From Telopea speciosissima (lineage: Eukaryota > Streptophyta > Magnoliopsida > Proteales > Proteaceae), in contig NC_057916.1 in the NCBI RefSeq assembly GCF_018873765.1, positions 10,062,001-10,126,000 on the forward strand: 64,000 bases of DNA. Direction: 5' to 3'. Under the pieces are notes generated by a model that did not search any database, was not told the origin of the DNA, and saw only the letters and a list, made by a program, of their open reading frames with translations. Made by a program: the position numbers and the translations under genes. How positions within the stretch are numbered: the stretch's first letter is position 1; each line of letters opens with the position of its first letter. This document shows, piece by piece, positions 22,601 to 34,800 of the stretch.

Positions 22601-24686
22601 TTTCATCTTAATTTGGTGTGCTTCATTTCTGCTGACTCAAAAAGAATTTCTCTTTGATAACAATATTTTTTTAAACTGAACTGGGTGCTGGACCATTTTA
22701 TTCTGGTAGTTTGCAGGCCTGGTCAATTAAGAAGGGATAGAATTTTGCTACATACAAGAGTCCTTTTGAACAATATTTTATAAGCAAATTATCTCTTAGA
22801 TCTAATGATATTTTGAGGAACCAAGTTGGTTGCATCTTATGTAACCAATAAATTATTATATTCTATGACTCATCAAATTTTGGGGATTTTCTTCTGTAAT
22901 ATATGCTATAAGAGAGAATTTCTGCATGTGTGGGGGGGGGGGGGGGCATGCTTGCATCATCCCTTATCCCTTTCTCTATCGTTGTTGAGAAGGGCATATC
23001 AAGTATCTTTTTTAGTATGTTAATTTCGCATGCTTTTTTTCATTGCATCGCCTTAACCTTCTTTTTCTTGAATGGGTGACCCAAAATAGTTGAGAAAATG
23101 GATATTCCATGGAAGAAATTTATGGTATGAAATATTTTGTAGCCATAACTTATAAAAAATACTCCATTATTGGTTTTCTTTCCACCATGATTATTAGTTA
23201 TAACATATAAGGAGGTCCTATAATGGAAGGTTCTATCAAAACTGCAGCAGCATTTTACATGGTAATTTTGATGCTGGCTTGCAAACTGCGTGGTTCTGTG
23301 TCAAGTTTTTCCTTTAGCAACTATTATAAATATCTTAATGGGAATGATTATGACAGTAAAAGTCTTATGACTGGTCCTCTGACTGTTCCTAACAGTTTGC
23401 GTGATCTGATCTTTTGGGCTTGATAATCAATTGAGTAGGCAACTGTTTTTCAAGTACTATTTCCCTTGGACTAGTACAGACCCGTCTTGGTTTGGCATCA
23501 ACAGTCCAGCCCCGTAGTCTGTGAAAACATTGCTTGATTCAGTAAATTAATATTTAGGTTACTGTACTTATCTACTCTTCCTAAGTTTTCTTTTTTGTTT
23601 CTGTAGATCTTCCCAGAACTACTTTTCGTCCAACTTTTGAAAACAATGATGCATCCAGATGTTGAAGCTTGTATTGGAGCACACCAGATATTTGCTATGA
23701 TCCTTGTTCCATCATCTAATAATCCCCAACATGACTTGCATCTTCAGGATCTGGGAGTCTGTATGAACCAAGGAAGTTGAAGTCCAAAACTGCATCGGCG
23801 TTTCCCTCCAGTGCTGCTCTACTTGAAAAGCTTCGCAAGGAGAAGAGCAATGCAATAGTAGAAAAGCATGGGAATAATACTGAAGATGATCCTAAGGATA
23901 GAGAATCTGGTGATGAGAAACAGGGCTGGGCCCGTAAAAACTCACCAAACTTTTACAAAATAAGTTGTTCTATAATTGACAGGACAACTGGACCAGCCTG
24001 CTTAACAGAGGCAGTAAGTGCTGGAATTCATGCATTTTCTAATTATAATTTCAAGGAGTGCATGGTGATAATTGGGATGTAGCGCACTTGTTGCTTTCTG
24101 CTTTATGGATACAAGCCAATATTCTTGATATGCCTTCAAATTTTGAAGCTATAGCTCATTCTTTCAGCTTAACTCTTATTGCTGGTGAGAGCTCAATAGA
24201 ATGTAGAAGTGTGACATGTATGCTGAAATTTGTCTTGAAGTATTTAACAAGATTAATTCATTTTTTCAGTACTCATTACTGTAATGAAAACCATTGCATT
24301 GCATTCTAATGTTTTCTAAGTATCTACAACCGAGCACTTTCCTCTATACCAGGTTTTCTTACTTAAACTTGTGGTGTTGCAGAACACCAATCAAAACATT
24401 GTTGGATTCTTTCAGCTTCCAATTTCTCTCTGAAATATATCTCTGGATCCTTTTAATGGTATTGTAATTGAAAAATTCGTAAAACACGAAAGAATGACCT
24501 CTTGAACTTGAAAGAGTTGGATTTACATGTTCTTTGACTTCTTTCTGTGATCTAATTGACAGGAACGTTGCTACTTCATGCTCGAGGTCACTTTTTGTGT
24601 TAGCAACGGCAATGTTGATGTTTGCAGCAAAGATGTATAATGTTCCGGATCCTAATGATTTGCTTATGCTGGTGGTTTCTAATCAT
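18860..24686 (+). pseudogene. EFR3-like scaffold protein, unit 3 (most complete copy)
   Basis: Exons: a 18860-18934 (dead) and again 19454-19528 (open); b 19633-19748 (YLEQRCSKELRSEHIKYIS..), with TGA at 19735-19737 where other units have TGC; c1 20229-20351 (AYFALNLLIVVIELLDFG), with TAG at 20314-20316; c2 21409-21537 (VDGSYTPNIEKLVPRVC..), open; d remnant to 21678; e 22326-22522, open; e is followed at once by the tail of h (to 22577), so f, g and most of h are deleted; i/j 23607-24013 (MMHPDVEACIGAHQIF..), with a frame break near 23748; k 24056-24184 (ALWIQANILDMPSNFEAIAHS); l 24383-24458, with TGA at 24431-24433; m 24565-24686 (LFVLATAMLMFAAKMY), entered out of frame. The family's remaining C-terminal part is absent. 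The order matches EFR3 of plants. Confidence 0.87.
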
Positions 24687-25480
24687 GTAAGTTTTCTTGT
24701 CCTGGTTGGCTTTACTATGAATGTAATTCAACAGGGAGCATGATGTGACACATTCCTTATACACCTAAAGTAAAATTTTCTCATTGGGAATAGAAGGATT
24801 TTATTAATTGAAGCCAAAAAAGTACTAGCATAGCAAAATTTAAAAGATGTGATGGGGGGCATGTTGGCCACAGTAAAACCATGCAAGTGTACCTACCACT
24901 AAATCAAGGGGTGAGGACCACTCTACAGGGCTGTCTATGGATAACTTTGTTTGGCTAAATCATCCACATGAGATTTTGCCTAGGCGTTAGACTTCCTTAA
25001 GATGTTCCATGAGACAGTTATTGAACAGTTATGAATAAACAATCTTGGATTTGTTGGAAATCTGATTTATATTGAAGGAGTTTTGTTCCGGTCAAACCTT
25101 ATTCGATACCATGTCCAAGAACAATATGCACTATCAAACTTGGGTCAAAACCAAAAGTATTATTTTGAATGTTTTCTATGTGAAGCTAATGCATGGATTA
25201 GGTTCAAAATGTTAAAAATAGATAGCACAACAAGAATCAGGGCACAAAAATAACTTCTGGGCCTCGAAACCAAGGTTTGAGTTGGCCTGGAGAAAGTACC
25301 TGGTTTCGACCGAGATATGGTCGAAACCGAGACAATCTTGCTTTTTGGCTGGTCGAAACCAGTGTCGGCACCGAGTTCTCGATCCTTGGTTGAATTTTTT
25401 CCTTCTTCCTCTGTTCTCTTCGTTGCTTACTTGTTTAGGTTGTTTTCTGATGCTTTTTTGTTGAATATTTAACAGGTGCA
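24687..25480. other. Unique spacer with short inverted repeats
   Basis: This does not match the other units. A cluster of GGTTTCGACC (25302-25311) and GGTCGAAACC (25319-25328 and 25351-25360) forms a possible hairpin. It may be the remnant of a small inverted-repeat element. After 25380 the sequence rejoins the shared block that precedes PIP copies (TTGAATTTTTTCC, CACTTCACC). No gene was recognised. Confidence 0.4.
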
Positions 25481-25796
25481 CTTCACCTTATTCAACCAAT
25501 CAAAGCTCAAACGTGCAGCCCTGCACTGCAAAAAAAATTTCAGACGGAGAAGCCATCATCGTCGTTGTCAAAATGCTGAGGTTTTCTCGTTGAGATTCTC
25601 TACTTCACTTGGACCTGCATCTCTAGCGACCGCCATTTTCATTTCATTCAGACTGCTTCGCTATAACTCGAACTCATCACTATTTTCTTATTTGTTTTTA
25701 ATTTTTTTGTACTTTTTATTTCCTGCTCGACGCTTGGCACCTTATACCGCTACTCAAATTTTCTCTTATCTTCCAGGACATAACTATGATATCTGG
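25481..25796 (+). other. 5'UTR-like block before PIP copy P6
   Basis: Homologous to 9060-9390 and 16290-16610. It stops at ATCTGG, where it joins the middle of PIP exon 2 directly. The end of exon 1 and the first intron are therefore deleted in this copy. Confidence 0.45.
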
Positions 25797-26052
25797 GTTT
25801 GGCAGCTCAAATTATTGGCATCTTCGTCCTTGTCTACACTGTTTTCTCTGCTACTGATCCCAAGAAAAGTATCAGAGACTCCCATGTCCCTATAAGTTCA
25901 CCTGTTTTACTTGGAAAACAGAGTGTTATTAGAAGAGATATAGAAATCATTCTCAATTCTCTTGTTAACCCACATGGAAAACATTCTAATTGAGAACTTT
26001 TGCTTTGGATTTACAGGTATTGGCACCACTTCCAATTGGGTTTGTAGTTTTG
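25797..26052 (+). pseudogene. PIP2-type aquaporin fragment (copy P6, 5' deleted)
   Basis: Only the end of exon 2 remains (25797-25891: [23 protein letters not shown] and DSHVP; helix 4 and loop D). It is followed by intron 2 and the start of exon 3 (26017-26052: [12 protein letters not shown]). Exon 1, loop B with the first NPA, and helix 3 are gone. The exon 2 donor is ATAAGT instead of GTAAGT, while the exon 3 acceptor is intact. It is the smallest PIP relic of the array. Confidence 0.85.
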
Positions 26053-26702
26053 CTCCCCCCTTTTGGTGGGTGGGACAACCAGGTTTTTTGATCGCCTCTA
26101 CAATTGAATTTCTTCCTTCTTCCTCTTTTCTCTTCTTTATTTTTTAGTCATTCCCTCGCAGTGCACATTCTAATTTGTGCTATTTTGAAGTGAAGATCAT
26201 AACCTAATCTTTATGCATTTCGTTATATGTGTGAAACTTGATGGGGTTTTTAGAACCAATTCAAGATTAAAGTCCTTAGTTGGCCTGGCAAGATGTATGA
26301 AAAATTGTGCATGGTGATTATGCAGCTTACGTGCATGAGTCATACTAAACTACAGTTGGCTTGTATCTTTGATGCACCTCCTCTATATAAATATTTTCCA
26401 TTGACCGTTTTTGGTTTGCTCCCTTACAAATCAACTCTATTTTCTCTTCTCCCTCTCTTTCTTTGTTCATCAGAAGCAATATAGGAAGGATCAGATTTTT
26501 GAAATATCATTTTTGAAGGTGTAGAAAGGGCTGAAAAAAATGAGAGTTCTTTATAGTCATTACTCTTTTCCAAGGCAAATGTGACCAAAATAAGGTTGGA
26601 GTTGTGTCTGTATAACAATGATTAACTTCTATTTAGCTAGAATAATGAAGAAGCTTAATTCTATTCATATGGTAAGCTAGGGTGATTCTAACAATGTTTT
26701 AG
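26053..26702 (+). other. Spacer with TATA-like box (unit 4)
   Basis: Tail block and conserved spacer, with TATATAAAT at 26384-26392 and an ATGAAGAAGCTT segment at about 26646. No gene was recognised. Confidence 0.45.
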
Positions 26703-27519
26703 GCTCGAAGTCATGGGTAAGAGATTCCTTGACAATATGTGACATGTTAGAGAAACAAGGGGGGTAGACGGCTGCATCAAGTGCATCGTTCTTGGGTTTT
26801 GCAACTTCCACTGATGTTTCGGTGGACTCCCTAGGCAAGGATGGATTTTTTATATTATTATTATTGTTATGATCCGAGTTTTCATCGTTATTCCTATCGG
26901 AAAAACTGCTGTTATCAGCCTGTTTCCTCTTCTTTAATAAACTCACTAGTACTTTAATGCAACAGCCGATCACTGGTTTACTCAGTATTCTTTTTCTTAT
27001 TAAAATAATTATATGCCTTATGTTTGCCTATTATATTAGGTCTCAATAGCAGCTCTACTTGAAATTTTATTTTCCAACGCTCTCTATTAGCTCTGAAGCA
27101 TGATGGAACTGTTCAATTCTTTCTTTCTAATATTAAATATGTGTGATAGTTCTCTTTATGTATGTCTCATTTGAGGGCAAGTTAAGTGCAAATTGTTGTA
27201 TGTTATCTCAATTGACAGGTTGAAACAGCTGCGTCTGAAAGGGAGCAGTTATTGCTTGTGAAAATTTCAGAGCTTGAAGCCAGGTAGATCGTATTGTGAA
27301 TCAAGTAACTGGGGTGAACCTTCTGTAGGACTTCATGTTTACTTGGCCAAATGGACCAAGAATCTGAATTAATACAAGACATAAAAGTGATTTTGACATC
27401 CTTTTACAAAAGAAAAAGGAATCTCTGTTTCCTCTTATATTTTTACTTTCCTTTTCCTTTGATGTAGGATGATTAATCCAACTGATGAGGTAGCTGAGTC
27501 AAGGTTGAAATATCTGCAG
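26703..27519 (+). pseudogene. Unidentified gene X, exons X1-X3 (unit 4)
   Basis: X1 (26703-26834) has a TAG in the frame of AASSAS, the ATG of unit 3 is ACG, and its donor is GCAAGG. X2 (27219-27283) is the best copy: VETAASEREQLLLVK then ISELEA, with ACAG before and GTAGAT after. X3 (27468-27519) reads MINPTDEVAESRLKYLQ before GTAAGT. An open minus-strand frame of 98 codons (26677-26973) covers X1 and is conserved in other units. Either strand could be the real one for X1. X2 and X3 are better supported on the plus strand. Confidence 0.5.
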
Positions 27520-29104
27520 GTAAGTGGCTGAGGAAAGTTCCTTCTTAGCTCTTCTGATTTGAAATGTACCACATGATTTTGTGATAGAAACACTGACTTT
27601 CCCAGATAAGAGAGAGAGAGAGAGAAAGTACATATACAGATGTGTTTTCCTATCTAGTTTGTAGGGTTGTCATGTTGGATGTCCTGTAACCTTGTTTGAG
27701 ATAGACGCATCTATCTTCTTGTTACATGGTGTTATAAAAACAGAGTAGTCCTACTTATCTTTTTAACATCCAGGATAATGATGTCTAGCTGTGTAATTTT
27801 GTAGAAGGGTGCTCCAAATGAACGGAAAATTGTTAAATTGTGTGAATATGCTGCCAAGAACCCCCTCCGAATTCCAAAGGTACTCCCTTCTTTCAACATA
27901 ATTTAACCTCCTTTCGTTATTTGCGTATCAATGGCTTCTACTTGGAGGTTATTTTGGTTTCCTTTTCTTTGTTGTAGATTGCCAAGTATCTTGAACAAAG
28001 GTGCTCAAAAGAATTGAGGTCTGAGCATATCAAATATATCAGTATTATCACAGAGGCATACCATAAACTGCTTTGCATATGCAAGGAGCAGATGTAAGTG
28101 TAATGGTTTTCTTTTCCCCTCTTATCTTTCTTTATTTTTTATTTTAATTTTTGTTGTGGAATACAGTTTTTTTTTAATTAAAAAAAAAAAAAAAAGTTTA
28201 TTTAGGACTTAATGTTCTAATGAAACTAGTCTCATTTCCTATTTTCTTAGAACTTCCAACTACTGTTAGTTCCGTTTCTGGGCTCAAGGCAACTCAAGAA
28301 GTAAATTCAGACTCATTATGTTGACCTGGATTTGGTGTCATTTAAATATTCCCCTCATTTTGACTTATAGAGAAGTTTTCAAATTTTTTTTTCTTTCCTT
28401 TTTGTTCTTACTACTTTATTTAGGGAAGATTTTGTCCATAAATTCTTGATACTGTATCTATTTTAGTAGTCGGAAGGTGGGTCTGTTTGCATTCTTTTGC
28501 TACTAGGCCATATGTGGTAGTTCTTTGGCGTTATCTCAAATATATTTCTCATGTATGCATTTTGTTCTATAGGGCATACGTCACTCTCAGTCTACTGATT
28601 GTTGTAATTGAACTCTTGGACTTTGGGACTCCACAAAGCAAGACCGTGTTCGTATTCTAGGATGCAAAACCTTGACCGGATTCATTCATTGTCAGATGAT
28701 TTTAGGATGTAATTAGCATCGTTATCTAGTAAGTTACTTATATATCTTGCTACTTTTTCTTTGCATCATACAAACTGGTTAATCCCTTCAAGACTTCAAT
28801 ATAAGTGTTGTGTTTGCTGTTAACAATCTGTTGTTGCGAAATCAGTAGATTTTTCTGCTTGGTGAAACATCCATTCAGTGGAGAAACTGATCTTAAATTA
28901 CATATTTCCCCCATTGTTGGTAGACTGTTGACTTTTTCCTTCTTCTTATTGGTTGTGGTGGAAAACATAGATTTTCCTCGTATTGAAGGGAAGTGCAAAG
29001 ATCAAGCAATTGGAAGAAAAAGATATAAACTTTGAAAATTTAACAGCTTGATAGGCATTCTGCACTTATAGATGCACACATTTATTTTTCTTTTTCTTCC
29101 GTTC

Positions 29105-30431
29105 TTTGAATTTTTGTAACTGGAAAGTTAATCAGAAATTTAAGGCAAAAGCATAAAGGTTGAAAGGTTATTGAGCTTATCCTCCAAAATATTGGAACTA
29201 GTGATAGGTTTTTCCTAGTCATGGGCAACGAACCTGAATGGAAAAGGAGGCTCTTGATCCCTATATATATATATTTGGAGGGGGGGTTGGATTGGTTTTA
29301 CAATTGTTATAAAGGGATCCTCTTCAATCACTTGATCTGAAAGTGGAGCATTCATTTGAGCATCTGATTAGATTTGGGATGATGCTTGGATTGTGGATTT
29401 GTGCCAACAGTTTGTGAAGTGCTTGCTTACTTGGACCAGATGCCATCATGTTATGGATTTGGTTTTTGTCCTTAACAAAGTTTCTGAATTTTGTTTTACT
29501 TCCACCTTTCATGCTTACGTTTTTCAAATAAATGAACAATGAACAGGCTTCTTTTATGATTTTACTCTCATCTTTACTTTTACGGTTACTTCTCCATATG
29601 TTTTATGCTGGTTCTGTTCTTGCCTTTGTGCATGAACGGGCAGATGGAAGTTATGCTCCCAATATTGAGAAATTGGTTCCTAGAGTATGCATGCTTGCTT
29701 GCACGTGAGCCTGGGAAGGAATATAGGAAGTGCTTTTTCAGGGTATCAAGTTTGCAATGCCTTTCAGCTATTTTGAATTTTTGTAACTGGAAAGTTAATC
29801 AGAAATTTAAGGCAAAAGCATAAAGGTTGAAAGGTTATTGAGCTTATCCTCCAAAATATTGGAACTAGTGATAGGTTTTTCCTAGTCATGGGCAACGAAC
29901 CTGAATGGAAAAGGAGGCTCTTGATCCCTATATATATATATTTGGAGGGGGGGTTGGATTGGTTTTACAATTGTTATAAAGGGATCCTCTTCAATCACTT
30001 GATCTGAAAGTGGAGCATTCATTTGAGCATCTGATTAGATTTGGGATGATGCTTGGATTGTGGATTTGTGATTTGTGAAGTGCTTGCTTACTTGGACGAG
30101 ATGCCATCATGTTATGGATTTGGTTTTGTCCTTAACAAAGTTTCTGAATTTTGTTTTACTTCCACCTTTCATGCTTACGTTTTTCAAATAAATGAACAAT
30201 GAACAGGCTTCTTTTATGATTTTACTCTCATCTTTACTTTTACGGTTACTTCTCCATATGTTTTATGCTGGTTCTGTTCTTGCCTTTGTGCATGAACGGG
30301 CAGATGGAAGTTATGCTCCCAATATTGAGAAATTGGTTCCTAGAGTATGCATGCTTGCTTGCACGTGAGCCTGGGAAGGAATATAGGAAGTGCTTTTTCA
30401 GGGTATCAAGTTTGCAATGCCTTTCAGCTAT
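29105..30431 (+). repeat. Tandem duplication of about 660 bp in unit 4
   Basis: 29105-29771 and 29772-30431 are nearly identical. The differences I can see are a 7-base loss near 30070 (CCAACAG), a C/G change in GGACCAGATG and one T in a T-run. Each copy carries EFR3 exon c2. The first copy of the exon is cut at its end by the junction. The near-identity implies a recent event, younger than most differences between units. Confidence 0.88.
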
Positions 30432-31845
30432 GGTAGTTGGTGGATTTTTTTTTTGTTGGTTGTGATGTTTTCTTGTTAGCGCAACATGAGCACAATCATT
30501 TTTTAAATTTACCTCCATCTAATTCCTCATTGAGTCAAATTGATTTTTCACATTTCAGGTGTGGTTTATGGCAGATTTTCACATGTTCTTGATGGTTTTG
30601 ATGAGGTGACTGGTTTTCTAATGCTTTAGTATGTGTTGGCAATTAGACCCAGTGTTTAATTTTTATGACTTGTTTCCTGGCACAGTGTGAATAAATTGAG
30701 CTTTGGAGCTAGTAGCTGCACAAGGAAAACAGGTTAAAGTTAGAAGCAACAATGTGGAAATGTTTTAATAGAGGAATGATTAGGGGCTGTGATAGGTACT
30801 TTACACAATGAGAGTAGTTTCTTCTGAAATAACTTTAGGTGTAGCTCATATCTTGTGTCTAGGGCTGGCATTCCAAGACTTCACACCCTTGTTAGATTTT
30901 TGACATGTTTACTCATATTGATGCATGTTTGACATAGTCTGGATGTGTCTGCAGACTGCTTTTAGTTCTAGGAGATCAATGAGTTTGATATGTATCCATC
31001 TAACATTATCTACGTCTGACGCTAACACATGTAATGATAGTTACATAGGTTCAACGGTTTGTAAACCTGTAGCAAGTTATGATTAAAGCATGCGCATTCA
31101 TGTATATATGCGAGTCTGATAATCAAGTCTCTCTACTTGTGAATATACTTCCAATTTAAGCTTCTATTTGTACATCTTGAAATCTTGGCTATATTAAGTT
31201 TAATTGGGTTCTTCAATCATGAATTTCTTTTCATTTCAGGATTTATACTTTGTGCAGATTGTGCATGCCACACTGGATAACTACAAACCAGATATAAATC
31301 TTGTAGATGATGTCGAAAGGGGGGAGCCAGATCACAATTGGGTTGATGGAGTAGTTAGAAGTGAAGCAAGGGGTGGTGTGGGTGTTGGCAGTGATCTCAG
31401 CCTGAGCTACCTTAGGCCAAGACGAGAAAAAAAAGATTGCACTCTATTGACTCGGTAATAATGAGCAACCATACATGTTTAACTCCAAAAATGAGGTCCT
31501 TCAGTATCATATTCTTGATTCATTACGTATTTTTCTGATGGAACTTTTTTCTTTCCATTCCTCTAAAGGTTAAAAAAAATAATGTAGGGGACTGTGGTTA
31601 ATACATTGGTTTACTTGCACAACAGAGAAGAGATTGAAAATCCAAAAATATGGGCTGAAATTTGTATCCAGAAAGTGGTAGAATTGGCCAAGGAGAGTAC
31701 GACAATGCACCAGGTTTGAGATCCAATGTTTGCTTACTTTTTTTTTTTGGGTGAGTAAATATATATTACCAAACCCCAGGAGGGGGCAGGAAAAGTGGAA
31801 GTGATATACAAGGGAAAGAGGGGGGTGGAGAAACAACAAGCCTAC

Positions 31846-34800
31846 CTATGCAGAGGTGGAAGGAAATAAACTGTACAGATCAAGGCCCCAGGAGACGGCA
31901 ATATGCCTGTTCCTAGGGGAGTCCCGAACCGCACAAAGACAGGTACGGCTGAGTTTGGAAGAGACTTCAAAGGAGATGGCTTTCCAAATCAGATCATAAG
32001 ATCGAGAGTTGGAAGTCCATCTCCTAAGGTTCCGCTCCATCCAAATGTGGTAAATAGCAGCTCCAAAAACCAACTTTCCAATGGTGTCGCATATCGAGGA
32101 CCTAGAGAAGGACTTAACCATCCAAAGCCATTCTCTCTCAAAGTGAAGCGGTCTCCTGTTGCGGGGCCAGATCGAGGAAAGGGCTTTTTTCCAGATGGTA
32201 AAGGTAAAAGGGCAAGCAAAGAAGAGGTGGGGGATGTCCTCAAGACCATTCCAGCAAAGGGAGCAGGCAGGGGAAACATGGATGTGACGGTGTATCCGGA
32301 AGGCTTGGGTTGGAAGGCAAAGGCAAAGGGATCTCCAGGCTGTGATACTGTGGCGAGGGATATGGCCTTTGAACCAGACTAGGTTGTGCCAGGGGACGGC
32401 GGGGGTAGTATCTTGAACAAAATTCTAAGCCGAATTGGTGCTAAAGAGGCCATTGAGGGAGGGCAGCCAAAGGGTTATGTTCGCATGTGGGGGGGGGGGG
32501 AGGGGGGAGGGGAGGGATTGTAGGCCAAATCTAAGAGACAATGGAGGGATTGAGGTGAGGGGGGGGACCAGGATCCAGAAGAAATGAGACAGGAGAGGGA
32601 GGCATTTTTGGGGAGACCAGAAGAGTAGATCATCCTAGGGCCAAGGACACAGTAGAAGACTCCAAGGGGGTGCCAAGGGTCAAGCCAGAGGGAAGTGGAG
32701 AATCCATTTACGATAGAGGAAGAGATGCCTCGAAGGGTAAGGGGGCAAAGGGCAAGGATCTTGCGCCAGATCCAGGAGGAGTCAGAGGGGGTGGAATAGT
32801 CCAGATGGAGTCAGACTTGAGAAGATGAGAGTAGACCCAATTGACCCAGATGGAATTATGATGGGAGGAGACTTTCCTGATCAGTTTAAGAATGCCTGCA
32901 GTGTTGGAATCCCAGATACGCCTATCCCAAGACCACCCTCGGATTTGGGAAGGCAGATAGACTTCCAGCTAACAGGATGGAGGAATCTTAAACTGTCAGT
33001 CCCTTTCCAGAGGAAAGCACATAATAGGCATTCCATGGACTGGATGGTGGCTTTGGGTAAGCCGAAAATCCCACTCCAGTAAATGTAGGTAGCTTGGAGG
33101 ACAGAGCGGATACAAACAAGGCGGCCAGCGTACGAAAGGAGCTTACTGGAGCTTACAGATGTTATCCAACATAGGAGCACAGTGGTGATTGGAAAGCCTG
33201 GCCGGGATGAGAGGAAGACCAAGGTATTTAACCGGGAGGGAACCGATGGAGAATCTAATCAGATGCAGAAGGGAGTCTCTATCAGAATCGGAAATACTAG
33301 AAAGGAAGATTTTGGATTTAATGAGATTAATGCGAAGGCCCAAGAGAGTCTCAAAAAGATGGAGGGAATCCCATGATAGCGGAGATGGAAGAGTGAGAGG
33401 CCTTGGAGAAGATCATTAGATCATCTACAAAAGCCAGATGGGTAAGGTTGATGTGCTTACATTTAGGAATGGGAGAGATGAGGTGGAGATCAGTCTTGGA
33501 TTGAAGACTCCGAGAGAGGACTTCCAGAGCGAGGGCGAACAGGAAGGGGGAGAGGGGGCAGCCTTGGCGAATGCCCACTTTAGAGTGGAAGAACCCGGCG
33601 GGAGAGCCATTGACTAGAACAAAGAAGGAGGGGGAGGAAATGCAAGCATAAATCTAGCGAACGAAGGCTGGGGGGAAGCCCATTTGAGAGAGCACTCCAC
33701 AAATGAAGTCCCAGCGAAGGGAGTCAAAAGCTTTGTGAAGATCAATTTTCAAAAGGGCTGCCAGAGAGTGGAATTTACGATCAACTCCACGCACAATTTC
33801 AAAACAAAGGATAATTTTGTCTGCAATGCTTCTCCCAGAAATGAAGGCGGACTGGTTGGGGCTAACCTGGGAGGGGATCACAGCCTTAATTCTGTTGGCA
33901 AGGATTTTGGCAATGAACTTGTAGATGAGATTGCAGAGGGAGATAGGCCTAAAGTCGGAGAGAGAAGTGGCTCCATCTTAAGGGATGAGGCAGATGAAGG
34001 TCTGGTTGACCTGAGCCAGCTGGCAGCTGGCTGGGTCTGAAAAAGAAGCCGCCAATGGACTTGAAGAGATCTCCTTTAATGGAATCCCAGCAGCTCAGGA
34101 AGAATCCTATACTGAACCCATCAGGGCCGGGAGCTTTATTGGATTTGTGGGAGTGAATGGCCTTGAAGATCTCATCATGAGAGGGAATGGCAATGTGAGA
34201 ATCCGCAATCTGGGGAGGGATAAACTTGTTGATGAGGTCAGAAGGGAGAGGAGGAGGGGAAAGGGGGGAGATTGAAAAGTTCGGAGAAGAAAGAGATGGA
34301 GGAAGATTTGATATCATGGACTGAGGTAAGGGGGGAGCCATCAGGGGAATGCAAGAGGGTGATGGAATTAGAGTTGAGTCTAGCTTTCAGGGACCTGTGA
34401 AAGTAAGCTGAGTTTAAGTCTCCCAGCTCTAACCACTTGATGCGAGACTTTTTGCGCAAAAAGCTTTCCTCCAGGGAGGAGAGAGAATGCAACTCCTTCG
34501 AGAGGAGTTTCTCCTCAGAGGCAATGTCAAAGTTGAGAGGGTCAAAACGGAGTCTGGACTGAACAGAGGAAAGGTTGGATTTGTAGGAGGAAAGCATGGA
34601 ATTGATGTTACCAAAGGTGGAGAGATTCCAGCTTTTGAGGGCAGCATTGGTGTTGCGGAGCTTTCTGGCCAGGGCAACGAGGGGGGAGGGAGGGGGAGGA
34701 GACCGGAGTGCGCGAAGCCTTCAGAACAGTGGGGAGGAAGAGATGGTGGGAGGTCCACATGTCAAAGAATTTGAAAGGCTTGGGACAGAAGGAGGAATAG

